Source: Pseudomonas sp. MWU13-2105
GTDB lineage: Bacteria > Pseudomonadota > Gammaproteobacteria > Pseudomonadales > Pseudomonadaceae
Assembly (NCBI RefSeq): GCF_023242315.1
Contig: NZ_JALLIY010000029.1
Span: 1 to 51,867, forward strand
Direction of reading: 5' to 3'
DNA length: 51,867 nt
Shown here: piece after piece, positions 7,279 to 15,555 of the stretch
How the letters are laid out: each line of letters starts with the position of its first letter
How positions within the stretch are numbered: the first letter of the stretch is position 1
Position numbers and translations under genes: made by a program
Notes under the pieces: model-generated
The model's input: the letters and a program-made list of their open reading frames with translations, nothing else
What the model was told of the DNA's origin: nothing
The model's database searches: none

Positions 7279-8598
7279 TCACGGCACGCAAGAGCGCAGC
7301 CGACGCTGATGGGACAAGCCCGCCTGCAAGGCAAACGCCAGGATCACCGTCGACGGCGCGGAAAAACTGCCCGGGCCGGCACCGGAAAACATCAAGGCCA
7401 GCCCCAAGGCGGTGGCGCCAAACCAGGCCGTCAAACCCACGGGATTGAACGCTACGACCCGCTCCAGCGCCGCAATATCACTGCGGCCGTAGAGAATCTG
7501 CGCCAACGCCACACCGACCCAGGCCACCACGAAAATACCCTGATAGGCCAATGCCTTGAGCAAGTAGGCAAACACATCGGCGAGCATCAAGCCATACACG
7601 ATCACCCCCACCGCCAGGGCCCACATCAGGTACGAACCGCGGACGCCAAACCGCCCAAAGAATGCCTGCATGTTCAGGGTCGCCAGGTAATAATTGGCGG
7701 TGTTGATCCGGGTTTGCGTGGCCCAGACAAACAACAGGCCCCACAGGCCCATCAACTGCAAGATCGCCATCACCACCGAAACTTCGTTCAGCGCGCCGTC
7801 ATGGGGAATGCTGCTGACCAGGTAGATCCCCGCCGCCCCGTTGAGCAGGAAGGTCACCGCGTAGAACGGCATGCCGAAGTTCCAGCGACCGTGATACTCG
7901 GCGTCCTCAGGCTTGCCGAAACGGGCGTAGTCAAAGGTGAACAGCATCAATACCCAGACCCCCATATAGGCGCCGAAGCAATCCCACCAGCCGAATGCGC
8001 TGGGCGTTGCCGGGCCGAAATCCAGCCATTGTGGCTGGTAGCCATAACGACCGATCGACAAGCCCACTGCCACCAGCAAGCCGCCCAGATACACCGGCAG
8101 CAACACGCCATTGAGTTTGTCCAGCCAGTGCTGCACGCTGCCCAGAATCATCGGCACGCTGTACAGCACCACCAGCAATGCCGCCAGCGGATAGACCAGT
8201 TCCGGGTACAGGTGATTGAGCGCCACGGCGATGACCGAGCCTTCAAACACCGCGTAATAGATGGCCGTTGAAAAGAAGATCAACGTTGCCAGGCACGCCC
8301 CCGTGCTGCCGAACAGCAACCGCGAAAACAACGCCACCGACAAACCGCTGCGGATCGCGAAGCGACTGAGCACACTGTTGACCAGCCCATAGCTGATCAC
8401 CGACAGGAACATGCCGATCAGTGCGTTGCGGGCGCCATAGGACAACGCCAACGATGCCCCCACCACGATGTAGAACATCGCACTGCACACGGCCCACCAG
8501 GCCATGGTCAGGGACAGTTTGCCCATGCGTGCGGTGGGAGGAACAGGATGATTGGCCGGGTCTTGCCCGGTTTGACTCGAATGCGATAAAGCAGCCAT
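7279..8598 (-). CDS. NCS1 family nucleobase/cyclic-amide:cation symporter
   Basis: A 439-residue integral membrane protein with about 12 helices, of the purine-cytosine permease (NCS1) family: the first helix follows KLSLTMAWWAVCSAMFYIVVGA, then a glycine-rich second segment and the DYARFGKPEDA loop after helix 6, characteristic of CodB-like members. These take up nucleobases, hydantoins or related ring amides with H+ or Na+. It is the last gene of the pxp/acc operon, 111 bp after pxpC, so the likely cargo is the cyclic amide that the operon's enzymes open. The exact substrate cannot be read from sequence. Confidence 0.8.
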   Translation of the reverse strand: MAALSHSSQTGQDPANHPVPPTARMGKLSLTMAWWAVCSAMFYIVVGASLALSYGARNALIGMFLSVISYGLVNSVLSRFAIRSGLSVALFSRLLFGSTGACLATLIFFSTAIYYAVFEGSVIAVALNHLYPELVYPLAALLVVLYSVPMILGSVQHWLDKLNGVLLPVYLGGLLVAVGLSIGRYGYQPQWLDFGPATPSAFGWWDCFGAYMGVWVLMLFTFDYARFGKPEDAEYHGRWNFGMPFYAVTFLLNGAAGIYLVSSIPHDGALNEVSVVMAILQLMGLWGLLFVWATQTRINTANYYLATLNMQAFFGRFGVRGSYLMWALAVGVIVYGLMLADVFAYLLKALAYQGIFVVAWVGVALAQILYGRSDIAALERVVAFNPVGLTAWFGATALGLALMFSGAGPGSFSAPSTVILAFALQAGLSHQRRLRSCVP

Positions 8599-8647
8599 CT
8601 GCGTGAACTCCAGAACCAGTCAAAGGTTGAAGCGCGGGCAGCCGCCA

Positions 8648-8663
8648 CCACACCCGGGTGTGG
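8648..8663. other. 16-bp perfect palindrome between pxpC and the permease
   Basis: CCACACCCGGGTGTGG is its own reverse complement. It lies in the 111-bp gap between pxpC and the NCS1 permease gene, with no T-tract on either side, so it is not a classical terminator. It could be an mRNA hairpin that lowers or protects the distal permease message, or a protein site. Confidence 0.5.
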
Positions 8664-8709
8664 CGTTGGCTTACCGTCTGGCATTACCCGCGCGATGCGG
8701 CGGGCAGAA

Positions 8710-9684
8710 TCAGGAAGGGAACAGCTTGCTCAGGCAACTGAGCTTTTTCTTATAGGATCGTCGCGCTTCCAACGCCTCTTCCAAGGTGACCGCGATGAAG
8801 CGGGCCTTCTGGTTGGGTTGCATCTGACCGATCAAATCGAGGTCGGCGCTGATCACCGTGCCGATCATCGCGTAGCCACCACCGGACACCGCGTCGCGGT
8901 GCAGCACGATGGGTTCGAGTCCGGCAGGGACCTGGATCGAGCCTATCGGATAGCAACTGTCGACGATGTTCGACGGATCGGAACCGGCACCGAACGGTTG
9001 CTCACGGGGTTGAAACCCCAGGGCACTGCCGCCCTTGAAGCGATAGCCGATACGGTCGGCTTCCGAGCCCACCGTCCACGGCTCGGCGAAAAAGCTCTTC
9101 GCCGCGGATTCGCTCAGGCGCTCGTAGTACAGGCCCGGCACGACGCGCAGGAGGATTTCACCGCCCAACGACTGCCGTAACGCCATGGGCAAACTGGCTC
9201 CGGCGCGGCCCTTGCCACTGGCAATGCCTACGGGCAGCGCATCACCGGCCAGCAGCCGGCGCCCGTCAAAACCACCGAGCGCTCCCAGCCCATAGGTGGA
9301 TCGACTGCCGAGCACCAGCGGGACGTCAATGCCGCCGGCCACCGCTACATAGGTACGGGCGCCCGCCTTGGGAAAGTCAAAGCGCAGCACTTGGCCGGCC
9401 TTTACCGTGAACGCCGTATCCTGCTGCATTTCCATGCCATCGACCCGCGGCGTCATGCGCGCGCCGCAGACCGCCACCAAGCTATCCTGCTGAAACTCCA
9501 GCTCCGGTCCCAGCAGCGTACATTCCAGCGCCGCGGCACCTGGCGGATTACCCACCAGCTGGTTGGCGGCACTCAGGGCGTATTGGTCCAGGGCACCGGA
9601 GGGCGGGATGCCCAGGTGGTAATACCCCTCGCGGCCCAGGTCCTGGACGGAGGTGGCGAGACCGGGTTTGAGTACCTTGATCAT
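8710..9684 (-). CDS. pxpC: 5-oxoprolinase subunit C-like (biotin-dependent carboxyltransferase family), copy 1
   Basis: A 324-residue protein of the KipA/PxpC/urea-amidolyase family. The opening PGLATSVQDLGREGYYHLGIPPSGALDQ is the family hallmark (split here over residues 7-34), followed by NPPGAAALECTLLGP, the VLGSRSTYGLGALGG motif and the C-terminal PIGSIQVP...AVSGGGYAMIGTV region. In E. coli PxpC works with PxpB and PxpA to hydrolyse 5-oxoproline with ATP. Here the operon also has a biotin carrier and biotin carboxylase, so a carboxyltransferase-like step is possible. Its ATG overlaps the pxpB stop by 4 bp (ATGA). Confidence 0.85.
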   Translation of the reverse strand: MIKVLKPGLATSVQDLGREGYYHLGIPPSGALDQYALSAANQLVGNPPGAAALECTLLGPELEFQQDSLVAVCGARMTPRVDGMEMQQDTAFTVKAGQVLRFDFPKAGARTYVAVAGGIDVPLVLGSRSTYGLGALGGFDGRRLLAGDALPVGIASGKGRAGASLPMALRQSLGGEILLRVVPGLYYERLSESAAKSFFAEPWTVGSEADRIGYRFKGGSALGFQPREQPFGAGSDPSNIVDSCYPIGSIQVPAGLEPIVLHRDAVSGGGYAMIGTVISADLDLIGQMQPNQKARFIAVTLEEALEARRSYKKKLSCLSKLFPS

Positions 9685-10553
9685 GCCAGCACCTCCTGCA
9701 ACGACTTGGGATAGCCGACAGGATCGGCCAGAAAGGCATCCAGAGAAAATTCCAGCGGGCGAATCCGCAGGTCGAAACGCCCTGCTTCCACTTCCGCCAC
9801 GGCATGGTCATACGCCTGGCGGTCCATCGGTTTGAACTGCACGATGTCGCCAGGGCGGAAAAACACCATGTGCTCTTTCAGATAGGCCAGGCTCTGCCGC
9901 GGGTCGTAGATCGGGGCCGGGGTGACCCCGAACATCTGATAACCACCGGCACCGCGCACCGAGTAAATGCAGCCAAAGCAACCGCCGTGCCCCAGGGTCA
10001 ATTTCGGGGTGTCAGTGCGTGGGCGCAAGTATTTGGGCACCTGCAACTGACGCTCACGCTCAACCATCTGGAACATGAACGGCAAGCCCGCGACGAAACC
10101 GACCATAGAGACGAACCAAGGCGCACCACTGTGGGCGGCGATGAACGCATCGACATCCGCCAGGCCGTTGACCCGCGCGGCGTACTCCAGGTCGGTGACG
10201 CCCGGGTCCTGATGGCGGTCGCGAAAACGCATCAGCGTTTCGTGTGTCCAGGGATCGTTGTAGAGCACCGGAATCTCGATGATGCGCGTGTGCAGGGTGC
10301 GCTCGGCGACCGCTTCGGCCTCTGCCGCCTTTACCGTTTCGAGCAAGGTATGAGGGGCGATGCGATCCGGGTCGAAGCGGATCTGGAATGACGCATTGGC
10401 CAGGCACACATCCAGCACGCCATCGAGAGCCAAGCGCTCCACCGCGCGAGTGACCGCCATGCCCTTGAAGAACGCTTCAAGGGACATGCTGTCGCTGACT
10501 TCGGCAAACAGATGCTCGTCGGCGCCAAAGCTGTAGCGGATCGGATGACTCAT
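9681..10553 (-). CDS. pxpB: 5-oxoprolinase subunit B-like, elongated form, copy 1
   Basis: A 290-residue member of the KipI/PxpB (allophanate hydrolase subunit 1) family. Family features are RYSFGADEHLFAEVSD at the start, IEIPVLYNDPWT around residue 93, and a C-terminal barrel with the FGVTPAPIYDP and FFRPGDIVQFKPM strands. It is about 65 residues longer than usual: the usual GSHPGYCYLGG loop is replaced by VSMVGFVAGLPFMFQ, and a tail of about 45 residues follows the last family strand. The insert GHGGCFGCIYSVRGAGGYQM carries two cysteines. Both ends overlap neighbours by 4 bp, so it is translated together with accC and pxpC. Confidence 0.8.
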   Translation of the reverse strand: MSHPIRYSFGADEHLFAEVSDSMSLEAFFKGMAVTRAVERLALDGVLDVCLANASFQIRFDPDRIAPHTLLETVKAAEAEAVAERTLHTRIIEIPVLYNDPWTHETLMRFRDRHQDPGVTDLEYAARVNGLADVDAFIAAHSGAPWFVSMVGFVAGLPFMFQMVERERQLQVPKYLRPRTDTPKLTLGHGGCFGCIYSVRGAGGYQMFGVTPAPIYDPRQSLAYLKEHMVFFRPGDIVQFKPMDRQAYDHAVAEVEAGRFDLRIRPLEFSLDAFLADPVGYPKSLQEVLA

Positions 10554-11923
10554 GCTTCACCTCCGCCGTGGCGTTCGGCCAGCCAGGTTTCCAAGGTGCC
10601 GGTGTGGAAGTCGGCACGGTGCAGCCAGGGTTGCTCCAGCAGCTCTCCGTGCAGCGACAAGGTATTGGCCATACCGCTGAGTGTGGTCTGCCGCACGACC
10701 ATCCGGGCCCGGGCCAGCGCCTCGGCGCGATCCGCGCCATGCACGATCAGCTTGGCCAACAGCGAGTCATAGTACGGTGGAACGCGATAGCCTTGGTACA
10801 GATGAGTGTCGACCCGAACGCCTTCGCCTTGTGGCCAGACGAGTGTCTCGACCAGGCCCGGGCTGGGAAAGAAATCCCGCGCCGGGTCTTCGGCGTTCAG
10901 GCGCATTTGCAGCGCGGCCCCCTTGAGTTGGATGTCGCTCTGCGTGAAGCCCAACGGCTCGCCGCCGGCAATGCGCAACATCGCCTGCACCAGATCGATA
11001 CCGGTGATCAGCTCGCTGACCGGATGTTCGACCTGAATCCGTGTGTTCATCTCGATGAAGAAGAACTCGCCCGTCGCCTCGTCATACAGGTACTCCAGCG
11101 TCCCGGCCCCCTTGTAACCCAGGGACTCGGCCAGGCGCACGGCACTGGCGCAGAGCGTTTCGCGCTGCTGCTGGCTGAGTACCGGCGATGGCGCTTCTTC
11201 AAAGATCTTCTGCCGCCGACGTTGCAGCGAACATTCACGTTCGAACAAGTGCACCGCGTGCTGGCCATCGCCCAACACCTGCACTTCGATGTGCCGGGCC
11301 CTGCGGATGAAGCGTTCCAGATACACCGCGCCGTTACCAAACGCCGCCTGGGCCTCACGCTGGGAACGGGGGAACTCTTCACTCAATTGCCGGGCATCTT
11401 CCGCCAGGCGAATACCACGCCCGCCACCGCCGGCCGAGGCTTTGATCAGCAGCGGATAACCGACCGACTCAGCCGCTCGAAGCGCCGACTCGACATCGAA
11501 CAACTCATTGGGCGAGCCTGGTACCACCGGCACCCCGGCGGCTTGAGCCGTGCGCCGGGCTTGCGCCTTGTCACCCATGCGCCGGATGGTTTCCGGACTT
11601 GGACCGACGAAAATAGCGCCCGCCGCCAGGACCGCTTCGGCGAAATCGGCGTTCTCCGAAAGAAAGCCATAGCCGGGGTGCACCGCGTTGGCGCCGGTGG
11701 CGTTCAACGCGCCGAGCAATGCCTCGACGTTGAGGTAGCTTTTGTCCGCCCGGGCCGGGCCGAGCAGGTACACCTCGTCGGCCATCCGCGCCGCCTGGGA
11801 ATCGACGTCCGCGGCGCTGCAGGCGGCCACGGTGGGAATGCCCAACGCCTGGGCGGCGCGGATAATCCGCACGGCGATCTCGCCACGGTTGGCGACCAAC
11901 AGTTTAGCAATAGCTTGAGTCAT
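10550..11923 (-). CDS. Biotin carboxylase (AccC-like), copy 1
   Basis: A 457-residue ATP-grasp biotin carboxylase, the normal length for AccC. The N-terminal ATP-grasp pre-domain begins KLLVANRGEIAVRIIRAAQ; the ATP-binding glycine loop is ASAGGGGRGIR; the catalytic region has ECSLQRRRQK and the MNTRIQVEHPVSE motif holding the bicarbonate/biotin Glu and Arg. It should carboxylate the biotin on the adjacent carrier using ATP and bicarbonate. Being inside a pxp operon, it is a dedicated paralogue rather than the housekeeping acetyl-CoA carboxylase subunit. The ATG at 11923 is chosen over a 21-codon upstream extension that overlaps the carrier gene. Confidence 0.88.
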   Translation of the reverse strand: MTQAIAKLLVANRGEIAVRIIRAAQALGIPTVAACSAADVDSQAARMADEVYLLGPARADKSYLNVEALLGALNATGANAVHPGYGFLSENADFAEAVLAAGAIFVGPSPETIRRMGDKAQARRTAQAAGVPVVPGSPNELFDVESALRAAESVGYPLLIKASAGGGGRGIRLAEDARQLSEEFPRSQREAQAAFGNGAVYLERFIRRARHIEVQVLGDGQHAVHLFERECSLQRRRQKIFEEAPSPVLSQQQRETLCASAVRLAESLGYKGAGTLEYLYDEATGEFFFIEMNTRIQVEHPVSELITGIDLVQAMLRIAGGEPLGFTQSDIQLKGAALQMRLNAEDPARDFFPSPGLVETLVWPQGEGVRVDTHLYQGYRVPPYYDSLLAKLIVHGADRAEALARARMVVRQTTLSGMANTLSLHGELLEQPWLHRADFHTGTLETWLAERHGGGEA

Positions 11924-11933
11924 GATCGCGCCC

Positions 11934-12179
11934 TCACACGTCGTCGAGTGTTGCGACGACCTGGCCCGGTTCCACCGGGTCGCCATCCTCCACCAGAAAG
12001 GCGACCAGGCGCCCCGCCGTCCCGGCGGTCAGTTCGGAAAACTGCTTCATGACCTCGATCAAGCCAATCACCGTATCGGCGCTGACCTCGGCCCCCGCCT
12101 CGACATAGTTCGCCGATTCCGGGGTGGCCTTGCGATAGAAGGTCCCCGGCAACGGGGTTATTACAGTGTGTTCGGCCAT
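11934..12179 (-). CDS. Short biotin carboxyl carrier protein, copy 1
   Basis: An 81-residue single biotinyl domain without the Ala/Pro-rich N-terminal arm of AccB. The target hairpin reads EVMKQ, with Lys45 as the expected biotinylation site; the usual EAMKM is altered at both flanks of the MK pair. Start and end strands (TPLPGTFYRKA and GQVVATLDDV) complete the barrel. It should carry carboxybiotin from the biotin carboxylase whose gene starts 10 bp downstream to the PxpB/PxpC partner. It sits 92 bp after pxpA. Confidence 0.85.
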   Translation of the reverse strand: MAEHTVITPLPGTFYRKATPESANYVEAGAEVSADTVIGLIEVMKQFSELTAGTAGRLVAFLVEDGDPVEPGQVVATLDDV

Positions 12180-12271
12180 GTCTGTTCCTCTTGGAATAGT
12201 TGTAGAAAGGCAGGCAAAAATAAAACCGTGTGCAAACCCTGGCGTCTCGGCGCCTGGTGTTTCTTAGTTGT

Positions 12272-13030
12272 TCAGCGCGGTACGCGGACGTTGATCCCGG
12301 CGCCATCGAGCGCACGGCGAGTGGCTTCAACCAATGCCAGTGCCCCCGGCGTATCGCTGTGCAAACAGATGGAATCGAACTCGATCGCCAGGTCCTCCCC
12401 CTCGACCGTGCGCACCACGCCGTGCTGGCAGGCACGCAGCACCCGCGCGGCGACCTGGGCCGGATCGTAAGCACGGACGTTGCGGGTGAAGACGATAGAG
12501 CCGCTGAGGTCGTACTCGCGGTCGGCGTAGAACTCACGAACCACCGGTTGCCCCAGCTCTTTGGCGACCCGCCAGATCACCGAGTCAGGCATGCAATACA
12601 GCAGCAACTCCGGCTCCAGCCGTTGAAGATTTTCCACCAGCAAACGTGCCGCCTCCTCGTCCCGGGCCAGATGCATATACAGCGCGCCGTGGGGTTTGAT
12701 GTGTTGCAGCGCCACGCCCTGGACCCGAGCCAGTTCACGCAGGGCACCCAACTGGTAAAGCATGTCGTCGACCAGCTCCTGGGCCGGAGCATTGATGTGC
12801 CGACGGCCGAAACCCACCAGGTCACGGAACCCCGGATGCGCGCCGATGCCCACACCCAGGCACTTGGCCCGCTCGACGGTGCGGCGCATGGTGCTGGGGT
12901 CGCCGGCATGAAAACCGGTTGCGATGTTGGCCGAGCTGATAAAGCCCATCAGTTCATGATCGACGCCATCGCCAATGGTCCATGGACCGAAGCCTTCGCC
13001 CATGTCCGAGTTGAAATCTACTGCTTGCAT
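12272..13030 (-). CDS. pxpA: 5-oxoprolinase subunit A-like (LamB/YcsF family), copy 1
   Basis: A 252-residue LamB/YcsF protein, the metal-dependent hydrolase-like subunit of 5-oxoprolinase. Conserved parts: VDFNSDMGEGFGPW at the start, ISSANIATGFHAGDP around 32-46, GAHPGFRDLVGFGRR, IKPHGALYMH around 112-121, and DSICLHSDTPGA near the end. In E. coli PxpA acts with PxpBC on 5-oxoproline. The ATG at 13030 is preceded by AGGAG at good spacing; the GTG 18 bp upstream overlaps that site and is rejected. It is the first gene of the operon and is divergent from a LysR gene. Confidence 0.87.
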   Translation of the reverse strand: MQAVDFNSDMGEGFGPWTIGDGVDHELMGFISSANIATGFHAGDPSTMRRTVERAKCLGVGIGAHPGFRDLVGFGRRHINAPAQELVDDMLYQLGALRELARVQGVALQHIKPHGALYMHLARDEEAARLLVENLQRLEPELLLYCMPDSVIWRVAKELGQPVVREFYADREYDLSGSIVFTRNVRAYDPAQVAARVLRACQHGVVRTVEGEDLAIEFDSICLHSDTPGALALVEATRRALDGAGINVRVPR

Positions 13031-13099
13031 ACCGCTTGCTCCTGACACTCTTGTGACTTCATGCAGGCCACGTTAAATTCCCTGTACCCCCTTGGGAAG

Positions 13100-13136
13100 A
13101 TCTATTAACAGATAGGCCATCTTCTGAAAAACAGAT
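13100..13136. promoter_or_regulatory. ATCT/AGAT inverted repeats, candidate LysR sites
   Basis: In the 127-bp gap between pxpA and the divergent LysR gene, ATCTATTAACAGAT (13100-13113) is an inverted repeat with 4-bp arms and an AT-rich centre. A second ATCT...AGAT pair spans 13119-13136. Two such sites about 20 bp apart fit the recognition and activation sites of a LysR regulator controlling a divergent promoter. Confidence 0.5.
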
Positions 13137-13157
13137 ACCCCATCGTTCGGAGTACTC

Positions 13158-14075
13158 ATGTCACTGACCCTGCGCCAGGTCCGCTATTTCGTCGCCACCG
13201 CCGAGATCGGGCAAATCTCCCAAGCGGCGATTCATTTGAATATTTCCCAATCGGCAGTGACCACCGCGATCAAGGAACTGGAAGCCCTGCTCGGTACGCT
13301 GTTGTTCCAGCGTTCGGCCCAGGGCATGAGCCTGACCGATGCCGGGCGGCACTTCCTCAACCGGGCCTACGTGATTTTGCGCAGCGTCGACGACGCCCTG
13401 AACAGTCCGCTGCCAGACATTCGCGCCAGCGGGCTGTTACGGCTGGCCGCCAGCTATACCGTGATCGGCTACTTCCTGCCGCACCATCTGCAACGGCTTG
13501 AACACTGGCACCCGGACGTGGCCATCGAGGTCCATGAACAGGAACGGCAAGCCATTGAGCAAGGCTTGCTGGAGGGGCGCTTCGACATGGCCGTGGTGCT
13601 CACCGCGAACCTCACCCACCCGGATATCGTCTCGGAAATTCTCTTCAACTCAGAACGCCGGCTGTGGCTGCCCAGCCATCACCCGCTGTGCGAACGCTCG
13701 GCCGTCAGCCTCGCCGACGTCGCCAAGGAACCCTACATCCTGTTGACCGTCGATGAAGCCGAACAAAGCGCGATGCGCTATTGGGAACATGCGCACCAGC
13801 AACCCAACGTACGGGTGCGTACCAGTTCCGTGGAAGCCGTGCGCAGCATGGTTGCCAATGGTAGCGGCGTGGCAATCCTCTCGGATCTGGTGCACCGGCC
13901 CTGGTCACTGGAAGGCAAACGCATTGAAACCCTGACGGTCACCGACAAGGTCACCCCGATGAGCGTCGGCTTGGCCTGGCATCGCGAACGCGATTTCAGC
14001 CCGGCGATGCAGGCGTTCCGGAATTACTTCCACGATGCATTTCTGGCGCCGCAACAGCTTTGCGCACGACGCTGA
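13158..14075 (+). CDS. LysR family regulator of the pxp/acc operon
   Basis: A 305-residue LysR protein. The N-terminal winged HTH (about 1-60) reads LTLRQVRYFVATAEIGQISQAA...ISQSAVTTAIKELEALLG; the co-inducer domain starts at about residue 90 (GLLRLAASYTVIGYFLPHHL) and contains LWLPSHHPLCERSAVSLADV and NGSGVAILSDLVHRPWS. It is divergent from the pxpA-accB-accC-pxpB-pxpC-permease operon and probably activates it on sensing the ring substrate or its product. The start at 13158 is the family start; no stronger alternative was seen. Confidence 0.87.
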   Translation: MSLTLRQVRYFVATAEIGQISQAAIHLNISQSAVTTAIKELEALLGTLLFQRSAQGMSLTDAGRHFLNRAYVILRSVDDALNSPLPDIRASGLLRLAASYTVIGYFLPHHLQRLEHWHPDVAIEVHEQERQAIEQGLLEGRFDMAVVLTANLTHPDIVSEILFNSERRLWLPSHHPLCERSAVSLADVAKEPYILLTVDEAEQSAMRYWEHAHQQPNVRVRTSSVEAVRSMVANGSGVAILSDLVHRPWSLEGKRIETLTVTDKVTPMSVGLAWHRERDFSPAMQAFRNYFHDAFLAPQQLCARR

Positions 14076-14198
14076 AATATCGCCTATCAGCAAAGCTGGA
14101 AAACCGATCCTGCCCTTTCGCGGCAAGCGATTGCTATTTCCTACATTTACCCCAGAAACAACCGGCTATCCCAGCCCATTGGGAAAGAGACACCATGA

Positions 14199-14927
14199 GT
14201 GGATCAATGGCTGTGTCTGACTCGACGCCAGACATCCGCTTACCACCGGAAAAACCAGATCCGTGTAGAGGCTCGGGAGGCCGAAGTGCAAAACCTGGCA
14301 TCGAAATCCGCCCTGATACGAGCAGAGAAACAGCTGATCCAAAAGACCGCCGACCTGGGTCGGGAGCTGCGAGGCTCGATCAAAGACCTCGGCGAAACGG
14401 TCAAAGCCCAGGGGACGCAGATAAGCGCACTGACCCTGGCGTCTGCTAATCAGGGCAGCGAGCTTCGCGCCGCGATGGAAAAACAGGGCAACGAACTTCG
14501 CGCATCAATAGAAAAACAAAGCAGCGAATTCCGCCTTGCCATGGAAAAACAGAGCCATGAGTTCCGGATGGAGATGGGAAAGCAAGGCCACGAGCTTCGC
14601 AACGAGATCAAGGACCAAGGCAATGAGCTACGGTCCTTGATTAGCCAGCAGGACATCGCTATCAAAGACCAAGGTGTTGAACTACGGTCCTTGATTGCCA
14701 AACAAGGTATCGAGCTCCGCGCGGCAATCAAAGATCAAGAAACTGCAATGAACAAAATGGGCGAGAAACATGACAACGCTATCCAGCTGCTCGGCATCAA
14801 GCTAGAGGCGTCCAGCAAGGAGGTCGAGTCGAAATTCAAGCTCGTGTACTGGCAGCTAGGTATTATCATCGTCACTTTAGTGCTTCCACTGACCAAAACA
14901 GCCTTCGACTACATCGTTGGCAAATAG
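14199..14927 (+). CDS. Hendecad-repeat coiled-coil protein with C-terminal membrane anchor
   Basis: A 242-residue protein of unknown function: a charged N-terminus, a long coiled coil (about 25-205) and one C-terminal transmembrane helix (about 216-240; YWQLGIIIVTLVLPLTKTA). The coil contains eight 11-residue units of the form GxELRxxIxKQ, six contiguous (86-151) and two more after a 7-residue break. It resembles DUF1640/CCDC90-like small coiled-coil anchors only in layout. The frame's first codon is GTG at 14199, but an ATG four bases earlier (14195), in another frame and with a GGGAAAGAGA ribosome site, starts MSGSMAVSDSTPDIRLPPE. Removing one A from the AAAAA run at 14250-14254 would join the two frames, so the N-terminus may be frameshifted. 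Confidence 0.7.
   Translation: MDQWLCLTRRQTSAYHRKNQIRVEAREAEVQNLASKSALIRAEKQLIQKTADLGRELRGSIKDLGETVKAQGTQISALTLASANQGSELRAAMEKQGNELRASIEKQSSEFRLAMEKQSHEFRMEMGKQGHELRNEIKDQGNELRSLISQQDIAIKDQGVELRSLIAKQGIELRAAIKDQETAMNKMGEKHDNAIQLLGIKLEASSKEVESKFKLVYWQLGIIIVTLVLPLTKTAFDYIVGK
14454..14738 (+). repeat. 33-bp tandem repeats coding 11-residue units
   Basis: Six contiguous 33-bp units run from 14454 to 14651, then 21 bp of non-repeat (14652-14672), then two further units (14673-14738). Each codes one GxELRxxIxKQ hendecad. Unit boundaries are regular but bases diverge between copies, so the array is old and selected at protein level. Confidence 0.75.
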
Positions 14928-15025
14928 CTTTTTGTTGATCGTGATAACACCCCGCAAAGGTGGGTCATGTCACTACGGTCGACGCGTGATCAGTGATCGA
15001 ACCCACCCTGCCACCAGGAACCGCA

Positions 15026-15517
15026 ATGTCCACACTCCATTTTCGCCATGCCACTTTGTCAGACGCTTCGCGCTGCTATCAAATCGAGTCTTGCGCATAC
15101 GAAGGCGACGAAGCCGCGACTCAGGAGAAAATTTCCACGCGCATCGCCCAGTACCCGCAAGGCTTTCTGATTCTGGAAGATGATGGTGAGATCATCGGCT
15201 TCATCAACAGTGGCTGCGCCCACGAGGTGGTGATGTCCGATGAAGCCTTCAAGGAACTGGTGGGGCATTCAGCCGAGGCGCCCAACGTCGTGATCATGTC
15301 CGTGGTGCTTGATCCGGCACAGCAAGGTAAAGGCTACTCCACGCAGATGATGCGCGAATTCGTCCAGCGCATGAAAGCGCTGGACAAAAAAACCATTCAC
15401 CTGATGTGCAAGGAGCACCACGTGGCGCTGTATCAGCGAATGGGCTATCGCTACGTGCAGCCCTCGCCCTCCGAGCACGGTGGCATGGCTTGGCATGAGA
15501 TGGTCATGGAACTCTAA
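15026..15517 (+). CDS. GNAT family N-acetyltransferase
   Basis: A 163-residue single-domain acetyltransferase. The acetyl-CoA motif A is VVLDPAQQGKGYSTQMMREF (about residues 104-123), with the Q/R-x-x-G-x-G/A loop as QQGKGY; motif B ends in ALYQRMGYRYVQ. The early FRHATLSDASRCYQIESCAY and GFINSGCAHE strands resemble arylalkylamine-type members. It should transfer acetyl from acetyl-CoA to an amine; the acceptor is unknown. The ATG at 15026 follows AGGAA; the 11 upstream in-frame codons are not used. It is convergent with the dehydratase gene. Confidence 0.85.
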   Translation: MSTLHFRHATLSDASRCYQIESCAYEGDEAATQEKISTRIAQYPQGFLILEDDGEIIGFINSGCAHEVVMSDEAFKELVGHSAEAPNVVIMSVVLDPAQQGKGYSTQMMREFVQRMKALDKKTIHLMCKEHHVALYQRMGYRYVQPSPSEHGGMAWHEMVMEL

Positions 15518-15555
15518 CGCCAGCTCGCCGCTGTCCGAAATTGCCTCGGACGAAA

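Noticed and set aside
10568..12052. A 494-codon open frame on the plus strand
   Set aside because: It lies antisense to the biotin carboxylase gene, has no domain or ribosome site, and is rich in Arg/His/Gln as expected of the complement of high-GC coding DNA.
14100..14135. REP-like element between the LysR and coiled-coil genes
   Set aside because: TTTCGCGGCAAGC resembles half of a Pseudomonas REP, but no paired copy or full hairpin is present.
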